64,000 nucleotides of DNA from Dryocosmus kuriphilus (GCA_038277395.1 CM076194.1:177218467-177282466); one strand, 5' to 3'. Shown: positions 34,239 through 45,560, counted from the first letter of the stretch. Program-made: numbers and translations. The notes: generated by a model not told the origin, from the sequence alone.

Positions 34239-35154
34239 AACGACGACAACAGACAGACAGACACCGTCATAAAAACCGTTTTTTCTGACTCAGGGAGTCT
34301 CAAAACGTGGAGATTTGATGAAAACTGGGAGGGGGGGGGGGGGGGGGCGAGGGTAATTTTACATAAATCTAATACCTACCTTCTCTGATGAGAATGTAAA
34401 AATGTGTTGTATCAAAAAATGTTTAGAGAGAAAATTTGTAGATATTTTTGAGATAAAAAACTTTGGTTTATAATATTTTTTGCGTATGTCGCATAGTTTT
34501 CCTGAAAAGTAGACTTTTAGCTTTTTAATAATGTTTTTCTTCATTAAAAAAACTATTAGACGTTTCATCAAAAGACTATGCGTTGGATCAAAAAATGGTT
34601 TTAAACAGATTGGTAGGTCTCTCCAAGGCGAACAATTCTGTTTCTTAATAATTTTTAGTATCTCGCATAATTGCATCTTTCAGCCAGACAATGTAAAGAA
34701 TTAAGAAATTCACGTCTTTGATATACTTTAATCGACCGGTAAGCGTGAGAAACGTGACAAGAATGCGCCTGAGTAGCGGGAAGATTTTTTAATAACCTTT
34801 ACTAGCTTCTTTATTGACTTTATAGTAATGCGTTTTTTGATTAAAATTAAAAACCATAAAGACAACAAAATAAACAACAATCAACAAAACCGCTGGTTAA
34901 CGAACTTGTCCTTACTTTTCGCGCCTGAAAGAAGTCTGCCAAAGCGCAATCCAATCCGATTAGTCCTTCGAAAGCTATCGTGTTCACAGGCTATGACAAC
35001 AACAATGACGACGACAACGACAACGACAGACAGACACCAACGTAAAACATGTTTTTTCGGATTCAGAGGGTCATGAAACGTCGAGATTTTATGAAATCCG
35101 CGAAAGCAAGTTTTCAGATAAAACTAATATCTTCTCATTGAGATCAGAATGTAA
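34239..35154. repeat. Repeat-family fragments with (GAC)n arrays and G tract
   Basis: Resumed GAC array (34,234-34,265), a G-rich run at 34,325-34,349, diverged monomers (34,400-34,680), a phrase around AAGAAATTCACG and GCGCCTGAGTAGCGGG (34,700-34,790) and another GAC/GAA-type array at about 34,995-35,035. The same order recurs at 38,392-39,210. No gene. Confidence 0.6.
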
Positions 35155-35205
35155 TAATTAAAAGTAATACTGGTTGGTGGAAGGTATCGATGTAACTAGT
35201 CAAGT

Positions 35206-35249
35206 ATTTAACGTTTCGGTGACCTTGTGTGTCACCCTCTTCAGAAATT
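35206..35249 (-). ncRNA. Hammerhead-ribozyme-like core in left pseudo-LTR
   Basis: The minus strand reads CUGAAGA (35,244-35,238), an extra G, a GGUGAC/GUCACC stem with a 7-nt loop, then GAAA. A 4-bp helix (AUUU before CUGAAGA, AAAU after) fits stem I, and the intervening ACGU would form only a minimal stem III or pair between two copies. Penelope pseudo-LTRs are known to carry hammerheads. The extra G next to stem II is unusual, so activity is uncertain. Confidence 0.5.
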
Positions 35250-35732
35250 TTATTAATGATGTTTTCTATAAAGGATGTTATTTATAAATTAAACTTAATT
35301 ATCAAATAGAGTACATAGCATGTTACAATAAAAAAGTAGATTATTTGCAATTGTTACTTACATTGTGTGTATTCGTTATAAAAAAATTTTTAACTCATTT
35401 TTTGTAACATAAAAAATCTTCGTAGTCCAATCAACTAATAGTTAATTTAAAATTTATAAAAGTTTGGTTAAAATTGTACATTTTATTAGGCTGAGAAATG
35501 ATGTTTAATCTCATCACCTTTAGAGTTTATAGTAGACTGAAATGTACACAGCTCTATCTGTGATACTTATTATAATAAACAAGGATAGGTTATCAAAGAG
35601 AAAGAGCGAAATGTTTAACATTCAATTAAAATTATTAGAATTTTTTAATTTATGTAGTATTCTTTTTGGATTGATTAAATAAATTTGGTAAAATTATTAT
35701 ATATATTATCTAGTTTTTCAATATCTGTTATT

Positions 35733-38248
35733 TTATTTAAAGTGTACGGAGACTTTTTTTATGTACATCATTTCTGCTATTAGTCTTTTGTTTAAATCTC
35801 TTTCCTTGTGTAAGATTTCAACATTGGTCCAATCCATATCAATGCCAGTTTGGATTCTGTGTTCTGAAATTACATTTAACTCATCCTGTGTTATTTTATT
35901 TTTGTGTTCACTTATTCTCTTTGATAAACATCTTTTTGTTTGTCCTATATAACATGCGTTACAATTAATACATTTAATTTTGTATACGAAGTTGATTTCG
36001 TCACCTACATCCAATTTATCCTTCCCATTATTTGTAATAACAAATGAATTGTTGTTAATTTTTTCAACTACATTGATGTCATATTTTTTTAGCATTTTAG
36101 TGAATTTATCATTAAGACCCTCAATGAAGGGTAAACACACTGTTCTGCTTCTATCTATTTCATTATCATTATTGAAACTTTCATCATTAGGTTTTATTGA
36201 TTGTTTAAAACAAATTATTTTTTAAATATATTTCTGTGTAAATTTTGTAGGTTAATTGTTTTCTTTGAGAGTATCAATGATAAATTTTAGATTTTCTTTG
36301 TGAAAGCAACGATCTGAAAGTAGTAAAGCTTTATCTACTAAATTGTAAATAGTGCTGATTTTAAATTTCATTGGATGTATTGAAAAATAATTGTTGTATC
36401 GTCCTGAAAAAGTAGGTTTATGGTACCAGTTAGTTAATAGTTTATTATTGTCTCTTATGATGGTGGTATCTAAAAAATTTATTTTATTTTCATTTTTAAT
36501 TTCTATTGTAAAGTCTAACCTGGTATGATAACTATTAAAGACATCTAATATTTTTGTAATTTCTCTTGACGGAATGATAGTAAATATGTCATCTAGATAC
36601 CTTTTATATATGATAGGTTTAAAATTTAGTTTTTTAAGGCAAGTATTTTCCAAATCATCCATCACTATATCGGAAATAATGGGTGATAAAGGCGACCCCA
36701 TAGGGGTGCCAAAATTTTGTGAGTAATATTTTTTATCGAAAGTAAAACTAGTAGATCCCAAGATAAATTGAATTGCTTTAATGAAATGATCTATGTTTAA
36801 ATTTGAATGTTCTCTTATGTGAATCCATCTGTGTTCTATTCCTTTAATGACAAGTTCAATTGGAATATTGGTGAAGAGTGCTTTTACATCTAATAATATT
36901 AATTTATGATCATGTGGTACAATTAAATTTTTGATTGAGTCAATAAATTCTTTACTATCTTTTACATATGATACGGGTTTTGGAATGTTCTTGAGGATAC
37001 ATTTTAACCAATTAGATAGATTATATGTTGGACTGTCAATAGAGGATACAATAATGAGTCGTAGAGGGTAATTATCTTTATGAACCTTTGGTAAACCGTA
37101 ACACTTCGGTAATATTCCATTATATTATGGACAATTCAAGTGTTTGTATAAATCATGATCTATATGTTCATTATTTTTCCAGATTTTCAAAATTTCATGT
37201 AAATCATTTCGTATTTTGTGTATTAGGTTCCTAGGTAGTTTTGTATATGTATTTGTATCGTTTAGTAATTCAAGCATTTTATTATTATGGTCATGAATGT
37301 CCATAATAACAGTAACTTGACCCTTATTAGCTCTTGTAGTTATAATTAAATTTGTATTATTGTTCAAAAATTGTTTACATTCATCTATTTTATAAATAAG
37401 ATTTTTTCCCCATATATTGTGGTGAACTTTTGAATTCATAAATTTATGGATATTTTGAAGAAAATCCATTCTAAATTCGATATTAATGTCATTATTGAAA
37501 AGATAACTTTTGTTTTCCAAATTTTTAATGACATCTAAAATTGGAATTTTTTTTCCTGATGGTTATTGGTTTACCAAATTTTCCGCCTAGACCTAAGATC
37601 ATTTGTAATAGAAGAGAGATTTAAAAACCATTTTTTGTTATTCTGTTCTAAAAATTTAGTTTCATTTTGTTTCTGATTTTTGATTAGATTATTGATTTTA
37701 TTCATGAATTTATTTTTCAATTTAGATTCATATTTGTTTATTCTGTATGTGTTCATTTGGAAAAATCTAATAAAAATATTTTGTGGAAAATTATTGTAAA
37801 TTTGTTCTTCTAATTTATCTATCAAATTTAAATGGTAGCATAAATTAATATTAGTGTCTTCTATTTCAAAATTCAGAATTGTCTTTTTATTGTTTTCTAA
37901 TAGTGAGTTAAATTTCTTATTACCAGTTCTGCTATTCCATTTGAATCCACTAGGTTTTAATGTTATGATGTGTTTCAGAAGGACTTCGTAGCGACGGCAT
38001 TCAGTGAGAAATTGTAGTTGTTGTTTGATTAATAAGATTTTCATAATGAGAGATATCCACCGTTTAAATAGACTCGATGAACTCTTTCCAAATTTCTTTG
38101 AAATCATCTTATAAAGTCCTTCCTGCATTTTTAATGCAATGCGATTAATCAATATATGAATATTTGTCTGTGTGGAGTATTCGACACACGAGTAATTCAT
38201 AATTAAAGGTAATACTGGTTGGTGGAAGGTATCGATGTAACCAGTCAA
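35733..38248 (-). pseudogene. Penelope reverse transcriptase plus GIY-YIG endonuclease, lightly broken
   Basis: Protein for telomerase-related target-primed reverse transcription. The N-terminal region (38,248-37,571) is Lys/Asn-rich and helical. The next frame (37,520-37,125) includes ITTRANKGQVTVIMD. After a stop near 37,125 it resumes with CYGLPKVHKD, a hallmark of the family, then GTPMGSPLSPIISDI and YLDDIF (catalytic aspartates, about 36,600) and FLDTTI. After another break near 36,250-36,140 the last frame has VYKIKCINCNACYIGQT (GIY-YIG nuclease, about 36,030) and KRISEHKN, ending at 35,733. Breaks at about 37,550, 37,125 and 36,200 are the only obvious lesions; the domain set is otherwise complete. 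Confidence 0.88.
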
Positions 38249-38250
38249 GT

Positions 38251-38294
38251 ATTTAACGTTTCGGTGACCTTGCGTGTCACCCTCTTCAGAAATT
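38251..38294 (-). ncRNA. Hammerhead-ribozyme-like core in right pseudo-LTR
   Basis: Second copy of the motif at 35,206-35,249: CUGAAGA (38,289-38,283), the same stem II with one loop change, GAAA and the same flanking AUUU/AAAU pairing. Conservation in both pseudo-LTRs is expected for copies of one repeat and does not by itself prove function. Confidence 0.5.
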
Positions 38295-38391
38295 TTATTA
38301 ATGATGTTTTCTATAAAGGATGTTATTTATAAATTAAACTTAATTATCGACTAGAGTAGCATGTTACAATAAAAAAGTAGATTATTTGCAA

Positions 38392-39210
38392 CTTTTCAAC
38401 CATACTATGTGCAAAATTAAGAAATTCACGTTTTTGATACACTTTAATTGACTGGTAGGCGTAAGAAACGTGATGTAAATGCGCCTGAGTAGCGGGTACA
38501 TTTTTTAATAACCTTTTCTAACTTTCTTATTGACTTTATAGTAATGTATCTTTTGATTAAAACAACTATTATACGTTCCATGAATAAACTATGCGCTGGA
38601 TCAAAAAATAGTCTTAAGCAACTTTGTAGATTTTTTTGAGGTGAAAAACTTTATTTATTATCATTTTTTTCTTATCTTGCATAGTTTTGGTGAAAAGTGG
38701 ATTTGTTTGTATTTAATAACATATTTCACGAATAACTCAAACACTATGCGTCTTTCCGAAAAAATGATATAAAGCAAATTTGTAGACCTTTTTTTGAGAT
38801 GAACAACTTTGTTTATTATGATTTTTTTCGTATCCTGCATATTTTGGCGGGCAATTTGAATTCTTGGTTTTTAGAAAGAAATTATGATGGATAAAACCAG
38901 AACCGTTGGTCAAAATCGCTCGCTGGTTAACAAACTCTTCCTTACTTTTGACGCCTTAAAGAAGTCTGCCAAAGCGCAATCCAATCCGATGAGTCCTTTG
39001 AGAGTTATCTTGTTCACAGACTACGGCAAAAAAAACAACAACAACAGCAACAACGACAACAACGACGACGACAACGACAGACAGACACTAACGTAAAATA
39101 TGTTTTTTCGGATTCAGTGGGTCATGAAACATCGAGATTTGATGAAATCCGCGAAAGTCAGTTTTCACATAAGACTAATACCTTCTCATTGAGATGAGAA
39201 TGTAAAAATA
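38392..39210. repeat. Repeat-family fragment with (GAC/AAC)n array
   Basis: Resumes after the Penelope element: AAGAAATTCACG phrase (38,424), GCGCCTGAGTAGCGGG (38,483), diverged monomers (38,560-38,880) and an AAC/GAC array (39,027-39,085). It parallels 34,690-35,154. Confidence 0.6.
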
Positions 39211-39212
39211 AA

Positions 39213-39600
39213 TGATTAATTGTTAACAATTTATAGTGTTATAATTCATTTTCACAAGCATATAAGATCAACGTTATAAATGTAAAATATTACATCAATT
39301 TCACATTGTGAAAATTTATTATAAAATTATATGCACATAGCACATTTCAGAATTTTATTTTTAATGCATATGTATTACAATAAAAGCACGGGGCTTATAT
39401 TTATAATCATTGGAAAGTCCCACACTTTGATTGTAATAAATATGCATTAAGAATAAAAATCTGAAATGTGCTGTGTGTATATAATTTCATAATAAATTTT
39501 GACAATGTGAAATTCATGTAAAGTTTTACTTTTATAACGTTAATCTTATATATTTGTAAAAACGAATTATAACAATATAAATTATTAACAGTGAATAATA
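39213..39600. mobile_element. Palindromic MITE-like element
   Basis: The left half (TTATAGTGTTATAATTC onward) is repeated in reverse complement in the right half (ending GAATTATAACAATATAA), with arms of about 170 bp around a short GC-richer centre near 39,400. No coding content. Confidence 0.75.
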
Positions 39601-40571
39601 ATTTATTTTTTACTTTTTAGTGAGTTATTTCAATTATGTATTTTTTAAATAAAATCGTTTTAAAAATTTTTTTTAAATTTATTTTATTTTTGGGTCTTTA
39701 GTGTAAAATGTAATTTAAAATTTTTTTTATTTAATTGATTTATTAATTTGTTATTTATTTGTTATTTATTATTCATTTATTTATTTATTTATTAACTCTT
39801 TGTGCGACGTTCATTATACACTTCTGCACGCTGTTATACGGGCAGTGTGTGAGAGGTATACGCGTGCAACCTGAAAGTTATTACCAATAAAAACGTCATT
39901 TGTGTATTAAAAAAGTGTAATGTTATTGCATATTCTCGTATTGTCGTCGAAGTTGAGTCGATTGAAAAGGGAATTAGCTCTGTATCTAATCGGGAAATGT
40001 TTCAAATTCCAATCGCAAGTTTTGAGGACAGACAGACATATGACAACGAAATTAAATAAAAGCCTTTAAAAATAGTTTCTTTTTTAATTTATGGTATTTC
40101 AATTGCTGAAGTTTTATTGATCTTAGTCACCAAAATCAACACTTTACTTTAATAATTTCGAATAAATTATGTTACACCTCTTAATACGTCGTCATCAGTC
40201 GTAACTAACTGATGTATATATGCGTTTTGGATTGCAATTGCATGCAAGCAGCATGTAATTGTATTAGTCATCATTATGCCATAGTAAAAGGCATCGAAAT
40301 TTTCAAGGATCGAATCCTAAGTCTCTTTAATAATAGCTGGCAGGTATACGCTCTCTCATTGGAGACACTGTATTTATTTTAGCATTTTCCCCCACTCTTA
40401 AACATGTGGGTCTCGAGTTTACGACGATTGTATGTTCAAAAAATTCAAAGTAGGGTCAAAAGAATGAAGTGAAGTCAGCAGTTTGATTTTGGAGGAGTTA
40501 TGGGTTGAAAGGAGGGTCTATGGTTTAAATGCGTGAATGTAGGGGCTAAATTTCGACTCGGGTGTACTTAC
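39601..40571. other. AT-rich intergenic or intronic sequence
   Basis: Low-complexity T/A runs at 39,640-39,800 (including TTATTTATTTATT). No coding signal seen except that the sequence next to 40,571 begins with a splice-donor-like site on the minus strand. Confidence 0.3.
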
Positions 40572-40765
40572 CAAAATCACGAGCTAAATTGCATAACGAG
40601 CAATCACACATTTCGTCTTTTTTAGATCGTGTATTATTACTCATTTTAAAATCTGAGTAGTCTGGTAAAGTTATGAAAGCTTCAAGTCCTTTTTGTTTAT
40701 TTTTTGAAGCATTATAAAGTCGCACTCTGCATGTGCCGCAAACAGCCATTGGAAATCGCTCAGCA
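40572..40765 (-). CDS. Candidate internal exon encoding a Cys-rich protein
   Basis: A minus-strand open stretch bounded by a plausible acceptor (TTACAATATCAG ending at 40,766) and a strong donor (G then GTAAGTAC, from 40,571). The translation reads AERFPMAVCGTCRVRLYN and ends CDCSLCNLARDFG. Paired CxxC motifs suggest a small zinc-binding module. The frame also extends back past the acceptor and forward to a stop at 40,546, so a single-exon reading is possible. I do not recognise the protein. From memory, FP-x-CxxCR followed by a CxCxLC motif occurs in uncharacterised arthropod proteins, some tied to mobile elements. Confidence 0.4.
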
Positions 40766-40769
40766 CTGA

Positions 40770-41250
40770 TATTGTAATCGACAAAAGAGCAAATTTATTT
40801 ATTTAAAACATCACTTATTTGAAACATTTTATACCTCAACCGAGTCTGCTTGATTTTACAGAGTAAACAAATTCGTAAACGATTTTCTTCGTGTATCCTC
40901 GCATGATTTTTATTTTGATGAATATTCATATCAGATTACAATAATTAAGAACTGTGTTGAAAAACAAAATCATTAGCAACGTTAAATCGAAGAAATTCCT
41001 TTCACCTGCGAGGCTTTATTTCGACTATATATTTTTCATGCTTTTTTATATTTTTAAAAAACTATATGCTATTTTTATATAAGTATCAATAATATGAGAT
41101 TTATTATAAAATAATGTGAATTTATTTTTTTTACCCTATTTGGAACGAAAAATGCCTTTTCAGCCATTAAAAAAAGGAGCCAGCTGATTTTTTAAATTTT
41201 AATTGTTATTATCTCTGTATTGTCTATAAAATAATAATACACAACATTTT
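40770..41250. other. AT-rich sequence, nothing recognised
   Basis: No convincing ORF or repeat. Probably intronic or intergenic. Confidence 0.3.
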
Positions 41251-41257
41251 TTCATGT

Positions 41258-41464
41258 ATTCGAAAAGGTCATTTAAAAGTGGTTCAGCCTCACCGTGGAG
41301 TATTGCGGGTAGAGGCGCCGCGCTGTCGTTTTGGTAAACCACTAAGTAGTCATTACCAACCTTTGTTGAAGTGTAACACCTTCAAGCAGTTCCGGCAGCA
41401 TTTCTTCCGAAAAACTCAAATGCCCCCTGAGCCTAAAAGATCAAGCATTGTTCAGAGAAACTGA
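41258..41464 (+). CDS. Candidate terminal exon, function unknown
   Basis: A run of about 68 sense codons of unusually high GC for this region, ending at TGA 41,462-41,464. It includes VQPHRGVLRVEAPRCRFG and ends PPEPKRSSIVQRN. It is basic, with no recognised domain. An AG near 41,264 could be an acceptor. The normal-looking codon use against an AT-rich background is the only support; it could also be a remnant of an unidentified element. Confidence 0.25.
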   Translation: MRKGHLKVVQPHRGVLRVEAPRCRFGKPLSSHYQPLLKCNTFKQFRQHFFRKTQMPPEPKRSSIVQRN

Positions 41465-42216
41465 ATGTACACTTATACTTTTCAAAACTGATTTATTTGA
41501 GTAGGTTGATTTATTTTTGTCTAAATCGTTTGAATTTAATAGCATGGCTATTAAAATGTAAGTTATACTTTCCGAAAGAATTTTAATCATGCATAAAACA
41601 CTTAGAAAATAAAAACGATTTGCAATTAATAAAGAAATCGTCAGGGCTTTATTAATTTCTTTCGTCAGTTTTCCCGGTACAGCGACCACTCCAAAAAATA
41701 TTTAGAAAAAATTAAAAATTAAGCAATATTCGCCTTACGTCTAAGGCTCCTGGGAAGATATGAGGACCAATAATTCTATCTTCCAAGATCCCTATCCAAT
41801 AATTGAAAGCATCGATTCTAAAAGGTCCTGAGCCCCTGGCCTGGCTTCCACAAGCTACAAGAAAGACGTCACTGTGAAATTTTTTAATTTGCGGAAATGA
41901 ATTTTAAAAAATACCATCGTCTAGAGGATGAAAAAGGCAACTTTTTTATAGTTATATTTTTTTACAATGTTTAGTGAAAAAAAAATAAAAACTGGAAAAT
42001 CGTGAAACTCATTTGCATCACTTCTTTTAAACTTAACTTGCTCTAACTTCGACAAATATGAACGAATCTACTTAATTTTTGTCAAGAAATCGTAGAACAT
42101 ACTAGCGATGCTGAAAAACTTATAAAAAGTTATATATTAAATAGTTTCCATTAAAAAATTTAATCGCAAACCACTCAGCCACCTTTTATAAGACTAAGTA
42201 AGTTCAACGAAAAAAA
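41465..42216. other. Unassigned sequence
   Basis: No coding or repeat structure recognised beyond general AT-richness. Confidence 0.3.
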
Positions 42217-42561
42217 GTGTCGAGGGAAGTTTGAGACTCGGGAAACTTAGCGAGACATTTGTTCATCAGCATTTGAAGAAGATTTTCAGAAAGCTTCAGA
42301 TCGATTGAATGAAAAATGGCTAAGATATAGCGATTTTCCCAAAAGCACTCGCTCCAGGAAAACGCCAAATGTATGTAGAGTGCCATGTGTATCGCGAACA
42401 CCGCAATGTTTGCGTTCGCGCGGACGAATGCTTTTGGGAAAATCGCTATATTTTAGCCATTTTTCATTCAATTGATTTGAAGCTTTCTGAAAAACTTCTT
42501 CAAATGTTGATGAACAAATGTCTCGCTAAGTTTCCCGAGTCTCAAACTTCCCTCGACACAA
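42217..42561. mobile_element. Hairpin MITE with ~130-bp arms
   Basis: TGTCGAGGGAAGTTTGAGAC at 42,218 is repeated in inverse, ending at about 42,560. The arms of about 130 bp are well matched around an ~80-bp GC-richer loop. CAACGAAA occurs on both sides (about 42,205 and 42,562), a possible 8-bp target duplication. It lies at the end of the left decayed transposase copy. Confidence 0.75.
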
Positions 42562-42719
42562 CGAAACATACACTGGCACTGTTACATCAGTAATTTTTTA
42601 TTTATTCAGATTTAGAGAGGATAAGAAACAATTTCTGTTTCTTAGCTATGAATAGTAGAATCGAAATTTTTCTAAATTCTTTTTAAAAATTCAAAACATT
42701 AAAGCAACTGCCCTTACAC

Positions 42720-43154
42720 CATTTCAATTTTTCCGTTAGTTTTGTTTACCAGCTTCTAGATTTTGTACCGAAGTATAGTTCTCTCGAGCGATCCTTCTTG
42801 TATTCGCCATTTCTTCTTCAAACAAAAGTTCAAGGACCCGCTCTTCAACGCGGCGCCTCATCCACTCTATAGGTTGGGGCAGATCGCGTCCATCTCCTTG
42901 CTGAAGAGTCAACTAAAATTGTACATGAGTTATTGCTATTTAGTTACTTAGTTATTAGGTATTACAATAATTTTGTAAAGTTGATTTTCACCTGATTAGT
43001 ATCCAGCATTCGTTCATGCAAAGCAATAAATATGCGAGGATTAGGATAGAGAGCTGGGAATCGTAATGCATACACTTGTGCTGCTTCTTCCGCATTTCCG
43101 AGACACTCGCCATATACCATGTGCATTTACATATTGTTCAACTGTGTACACCAT
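42720..43154 (-). pseudogene. Decayed intron-containing DDE transposase, left copy
   Basis: Minus-strand copy of a transposase. ATG at 43,154 starts MVYTVEQYVN; after a one-base slip it reads GECLGNAEEAAQVYALRFP and IALHERMLDTNQ (to about 42,985), then a donor-like GTGAAA. After an acceptor-like TTTTAG (about 42,912) it reads GDGRDLPQPIEWMRRR and EERVLELLFEEEMANTRRIARE, a helix-turn-helix. It lacks the recognition helix present in the right copy and has no catalytic domain. From memory it matches a transposase family abundant in ants and wasps (helix-turn-helix followed by LHPFHY). It lies head to head with 43,440-44,400. Confidence 0.7.
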
Positions 43155-43439
43155 TTTTAAGATCAATTATTTATATTTTATTCTTAAATTAAATAATTCT
43201 CGAAAATAAAAACGCAGGAAACTCTTTCACGCTCTAGCCTTTCGACAGCTATTCAGTTGTTTTTTTTCCAGCGAAAATATTCAAAAGCTGAATTTTTTAT
43301 ATGCATTAGTATCAATACAACATCAATATTATTCAAATGTATGGAGTATGAGGCATGGAATTCTATTTGAAATAAACCACTTGAAATTATGAAAGACTAA
43401 CCTAGCCCTACAACATATTATATGTTTATTAAAATGTAG

Positions 43440-44400
43440 AAGTTAAGCAGTTGAACAATATGTCAATATTCGCATTGCACATGGTATGTGTATATTTATA
43501 TCCTAGCGCTTTTGTTGCCTTGCATCAACGAATGCTTCATATTAATCAGATGAAAATAAATTGTACACAATTATTTTAATACATAATAACTAGTTAACTA
43601 AATAGCAATAACTTATGTATGACTTTAGTTGACTTCTCGGCACGAAAGTGGACGTGGACGTCGACGCGGTCTGCCCCAACCTATAGAGCGGATGAGGCGC
43701 CGTGATGAAGAGCGAGTCCTGAAACTGTTGTTTGAAGATCAAACAAGTACGAGAAGGATCGCTCGAGAGATGGAAGGCATCTCACACGTGACAGTCCATC
43801 GCATTCTTCGGGGATAAAAACTGCATCCGTTCCACTACACTTCGGTACAAAATCTGGAAGCTGGTAAATAAAACTATTGGGGAAATTGAAATGGCGTAGA
43901 ACCAGTTGCTTTAATGTTTTGAATTGTTAAGAATAATCTAGAAGAATTTCCATTCTTCTATTCATATTTGAAAAACATAAATTGTTTCTTATTCTCTCTA
44001 AATCTGAATAAGTAAAAAATTAGTGATGAAACAGTGCCAGAGTAACAGTTTCGTTTACTGATTAATTTTAGTAACAATGTATATTCGCAAATCAGCATTA
44101 TTTCAATAGGAACTTCTTACCAATTCGGATTTAGTGAGAGGGTGAAACTGTCGTATAAAATGTTTTATTTAATTTCAGGAGATCACCAAAGACGGCTGCA
44201 GTTCTGCAGGTGGCTCTTGCAAATGAATAAAAATTATGAAAATTTCTTATCAAATATTCTTTGGACGGTGAATTCCCTTTTTTCACGGCAGGGAACATTC
44301 AATCCGCATAATCTCCACTTTTACACCTGGACACCGGGTTTAATTATGACTACTTCTGCACATTCAAAGAACCACCCTGGTTACTTAAATTTCATATCTT
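43440..44400 (+). pseudogene. Decayed intron-containing DDE transposase, right copy
   Basis: Inverted relative of 42,720-43,154 that extends further. A first-exon relic at 43,450-43,550 (VEQYVN, then deletions). Second exon from about 43,629: GRGLPQPIERMRRR-like start, VLKLLFEDQTSTRRIARE, then ISHVTVHRILRG, one stop, and LHPFHYTSVQNLE (to about 43,863). A GT...TTTCAG intron (about 43,865-44,178) separates GDHQRRLQFCRWLLQ and NILWTVNSLFSRQGTFN. Related transposases normally have an acidic triad residue (DE) where this has VN, so the catalytic site is lost as well. Confidence 0.7.
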
Positions 44401-44715
44401 AACCCTATTTCCCAGAGAAAGACGTATTTTAACCCCTGGACAATCAGGTTTAATCAATAGAAGGTAACTTAATGGACCTTCTCAAAGAACCACGCTGGTT
44501 ACTTAAATTTCAGATCATTTTTAACTCTATCATTCCAGATGGCACCTTCAAAGAAATGTATTTTCTAATAACCTTATTTTCCAGAGGAAGATGTATTTTT
44601 AATCCCTGAACAATCAGGTTTAATTAATAGAACGACTGCACCTTGAAAGAACCACCGGGGTAACTTAAATTTCAGACCTTCACCATATTTCCCCGAGAAA
44701 GATGTATCGGGATTT
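44355..44715. repeat. Diverged tandem repeat (~2.5 units)
   Basis: Units begin AACCACC(C/G)(T/G)GG, then TTACTTAAATTTCA, then CCAGAG(A/G)AAGA and GAACAATCAGGTTTAAT. Starts lie at about 44,371, 44,480 and 44,650, so unit lengths vary from about 110 to 170 bp. Confidence 0.65.
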
Positions 44716-44808
44716 ATTTTTGTACACGACAGTTTCAACTACTCCTTCGAACTTTGCGATATTAATCTAATGGTCAATCCAATATACTCTAATTGTGAAT
44801 GTGCGAAA

Positions 44809-44871
44809 GAATGAACGATTGAGTAATCGTTCATTCCGTTCAACCGGTATTGTTGAGTAACAATACCGGTT
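44809..44871. repeat. Twin perfect hairpins with identical GAGT loops
   Basis: Hairpin 1: 12-bp arms at 44,809-44,820 and 44,825-44,836. Hairpin 2: 13-bp arms at 44,842-44,854 and 44,859-44,871. Each loop is GAGT. The flanks (GTGAATGTGCG and the inverse of CACGTTCACAC) pair weakly, so both may lie inside one small palindromic element. Confidence 0.7.
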
Positions 44872-45084
44872 CAAATACACGTTCACACATTAGGTCCCGG
44901 ATTTTCGGCATTCCAAATATTGCTCCTGATGGGTCGACTTGGTAACTCTGCAGTTCAAAAGCTACATATTTTTCAACATTTTTTCATTGAAGTTTACGAC
45001 TTAGTTTTAGCTCTATTATTTGTGGGTTTAGTTTCCTACATAACTCGAGAAACGCCCTGTACAATTTTGTACTTGCACCTACTG

Positions 45085-45560
45085 TCTTGTACCGAAACGA
45101 AAATTGAACATGCCCAGAAAAGGATAGAAGTAAAATGAACGCCCTTGGTATGCAATTCCTGTGGAATATGTGCGATAAAACGCTAATGAACAAAGTCACT
45201 AATAAGTGGGTTCTCAGAAATGTGGCGTAGGTGTAGCATTGGTAGGTAAGACTAAAAGTAATTTGTTGAGATGTTTTGGTCATACTGAGAGAATGGATGA
45301 AGAACGTTTAATGAAGCAAGCGTGCGTAGGTGTAGTAAATGGAAGCATACCGAGAGTAGAACGAGGGAAGAATGGTGTGAATATGTAAATTGAACTCCTA
45401 AGCAAAAAGATATTAAGAGTTATATATAGAAACAAAAGGACTTGCATGTGTGATGAATACCCGAAAAGAAAGATTTTAGATACTCATGGGCCCTTGTGGA
45501 GAGCTTTGCTTAATGAATATAGTTTGGGTAAAGCGTATGGATCCTCATATGGCTGTATGA
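45085..45560 (+). pseudogene. C-terminal remnant of a LINE reverse transcriptase
   Basis: Plus-strand reading NALGMQFLWNMCDKTLMNK, then KTKSNLLRCFGHTERMDEE and RLMKQACVG. The phrase LRxFGHxERMxEExLxKQ is the usual C-terminal segment of insect non-LTR retrotransposon polymerases. A further relic (GPCGELCLMN) lies near 45,490. No polymerase core is present, and there are stops. An old 3' fragment. Confidence 0.65.

Larger units (their letters stand above)
35155..38391 (-). mobile_element. Penelope-like retroelement with pseudo-LTRs
   Basis: Direct copies of about 190 bp at each end (35,155-35,345 and 38,199-38,391) share the phrase ACTGGTTGGTGGAAGGTATC. Between them is a minus-strand reverse transcriptase with a C-terminal GIY-YIG endonuclease, the defining arrangement of canonical Penelope elements. 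It splits a copy of the surrounding repeat family, which resumes at 38,392. Confidence 0.9.

Noticed and set aside
44355..44715. CRISPR-like spaced repeats
   Set aside because: The units are long, diverged and of variable length, with no short constant repeats or unique spacers; the genome is eukaryotic.
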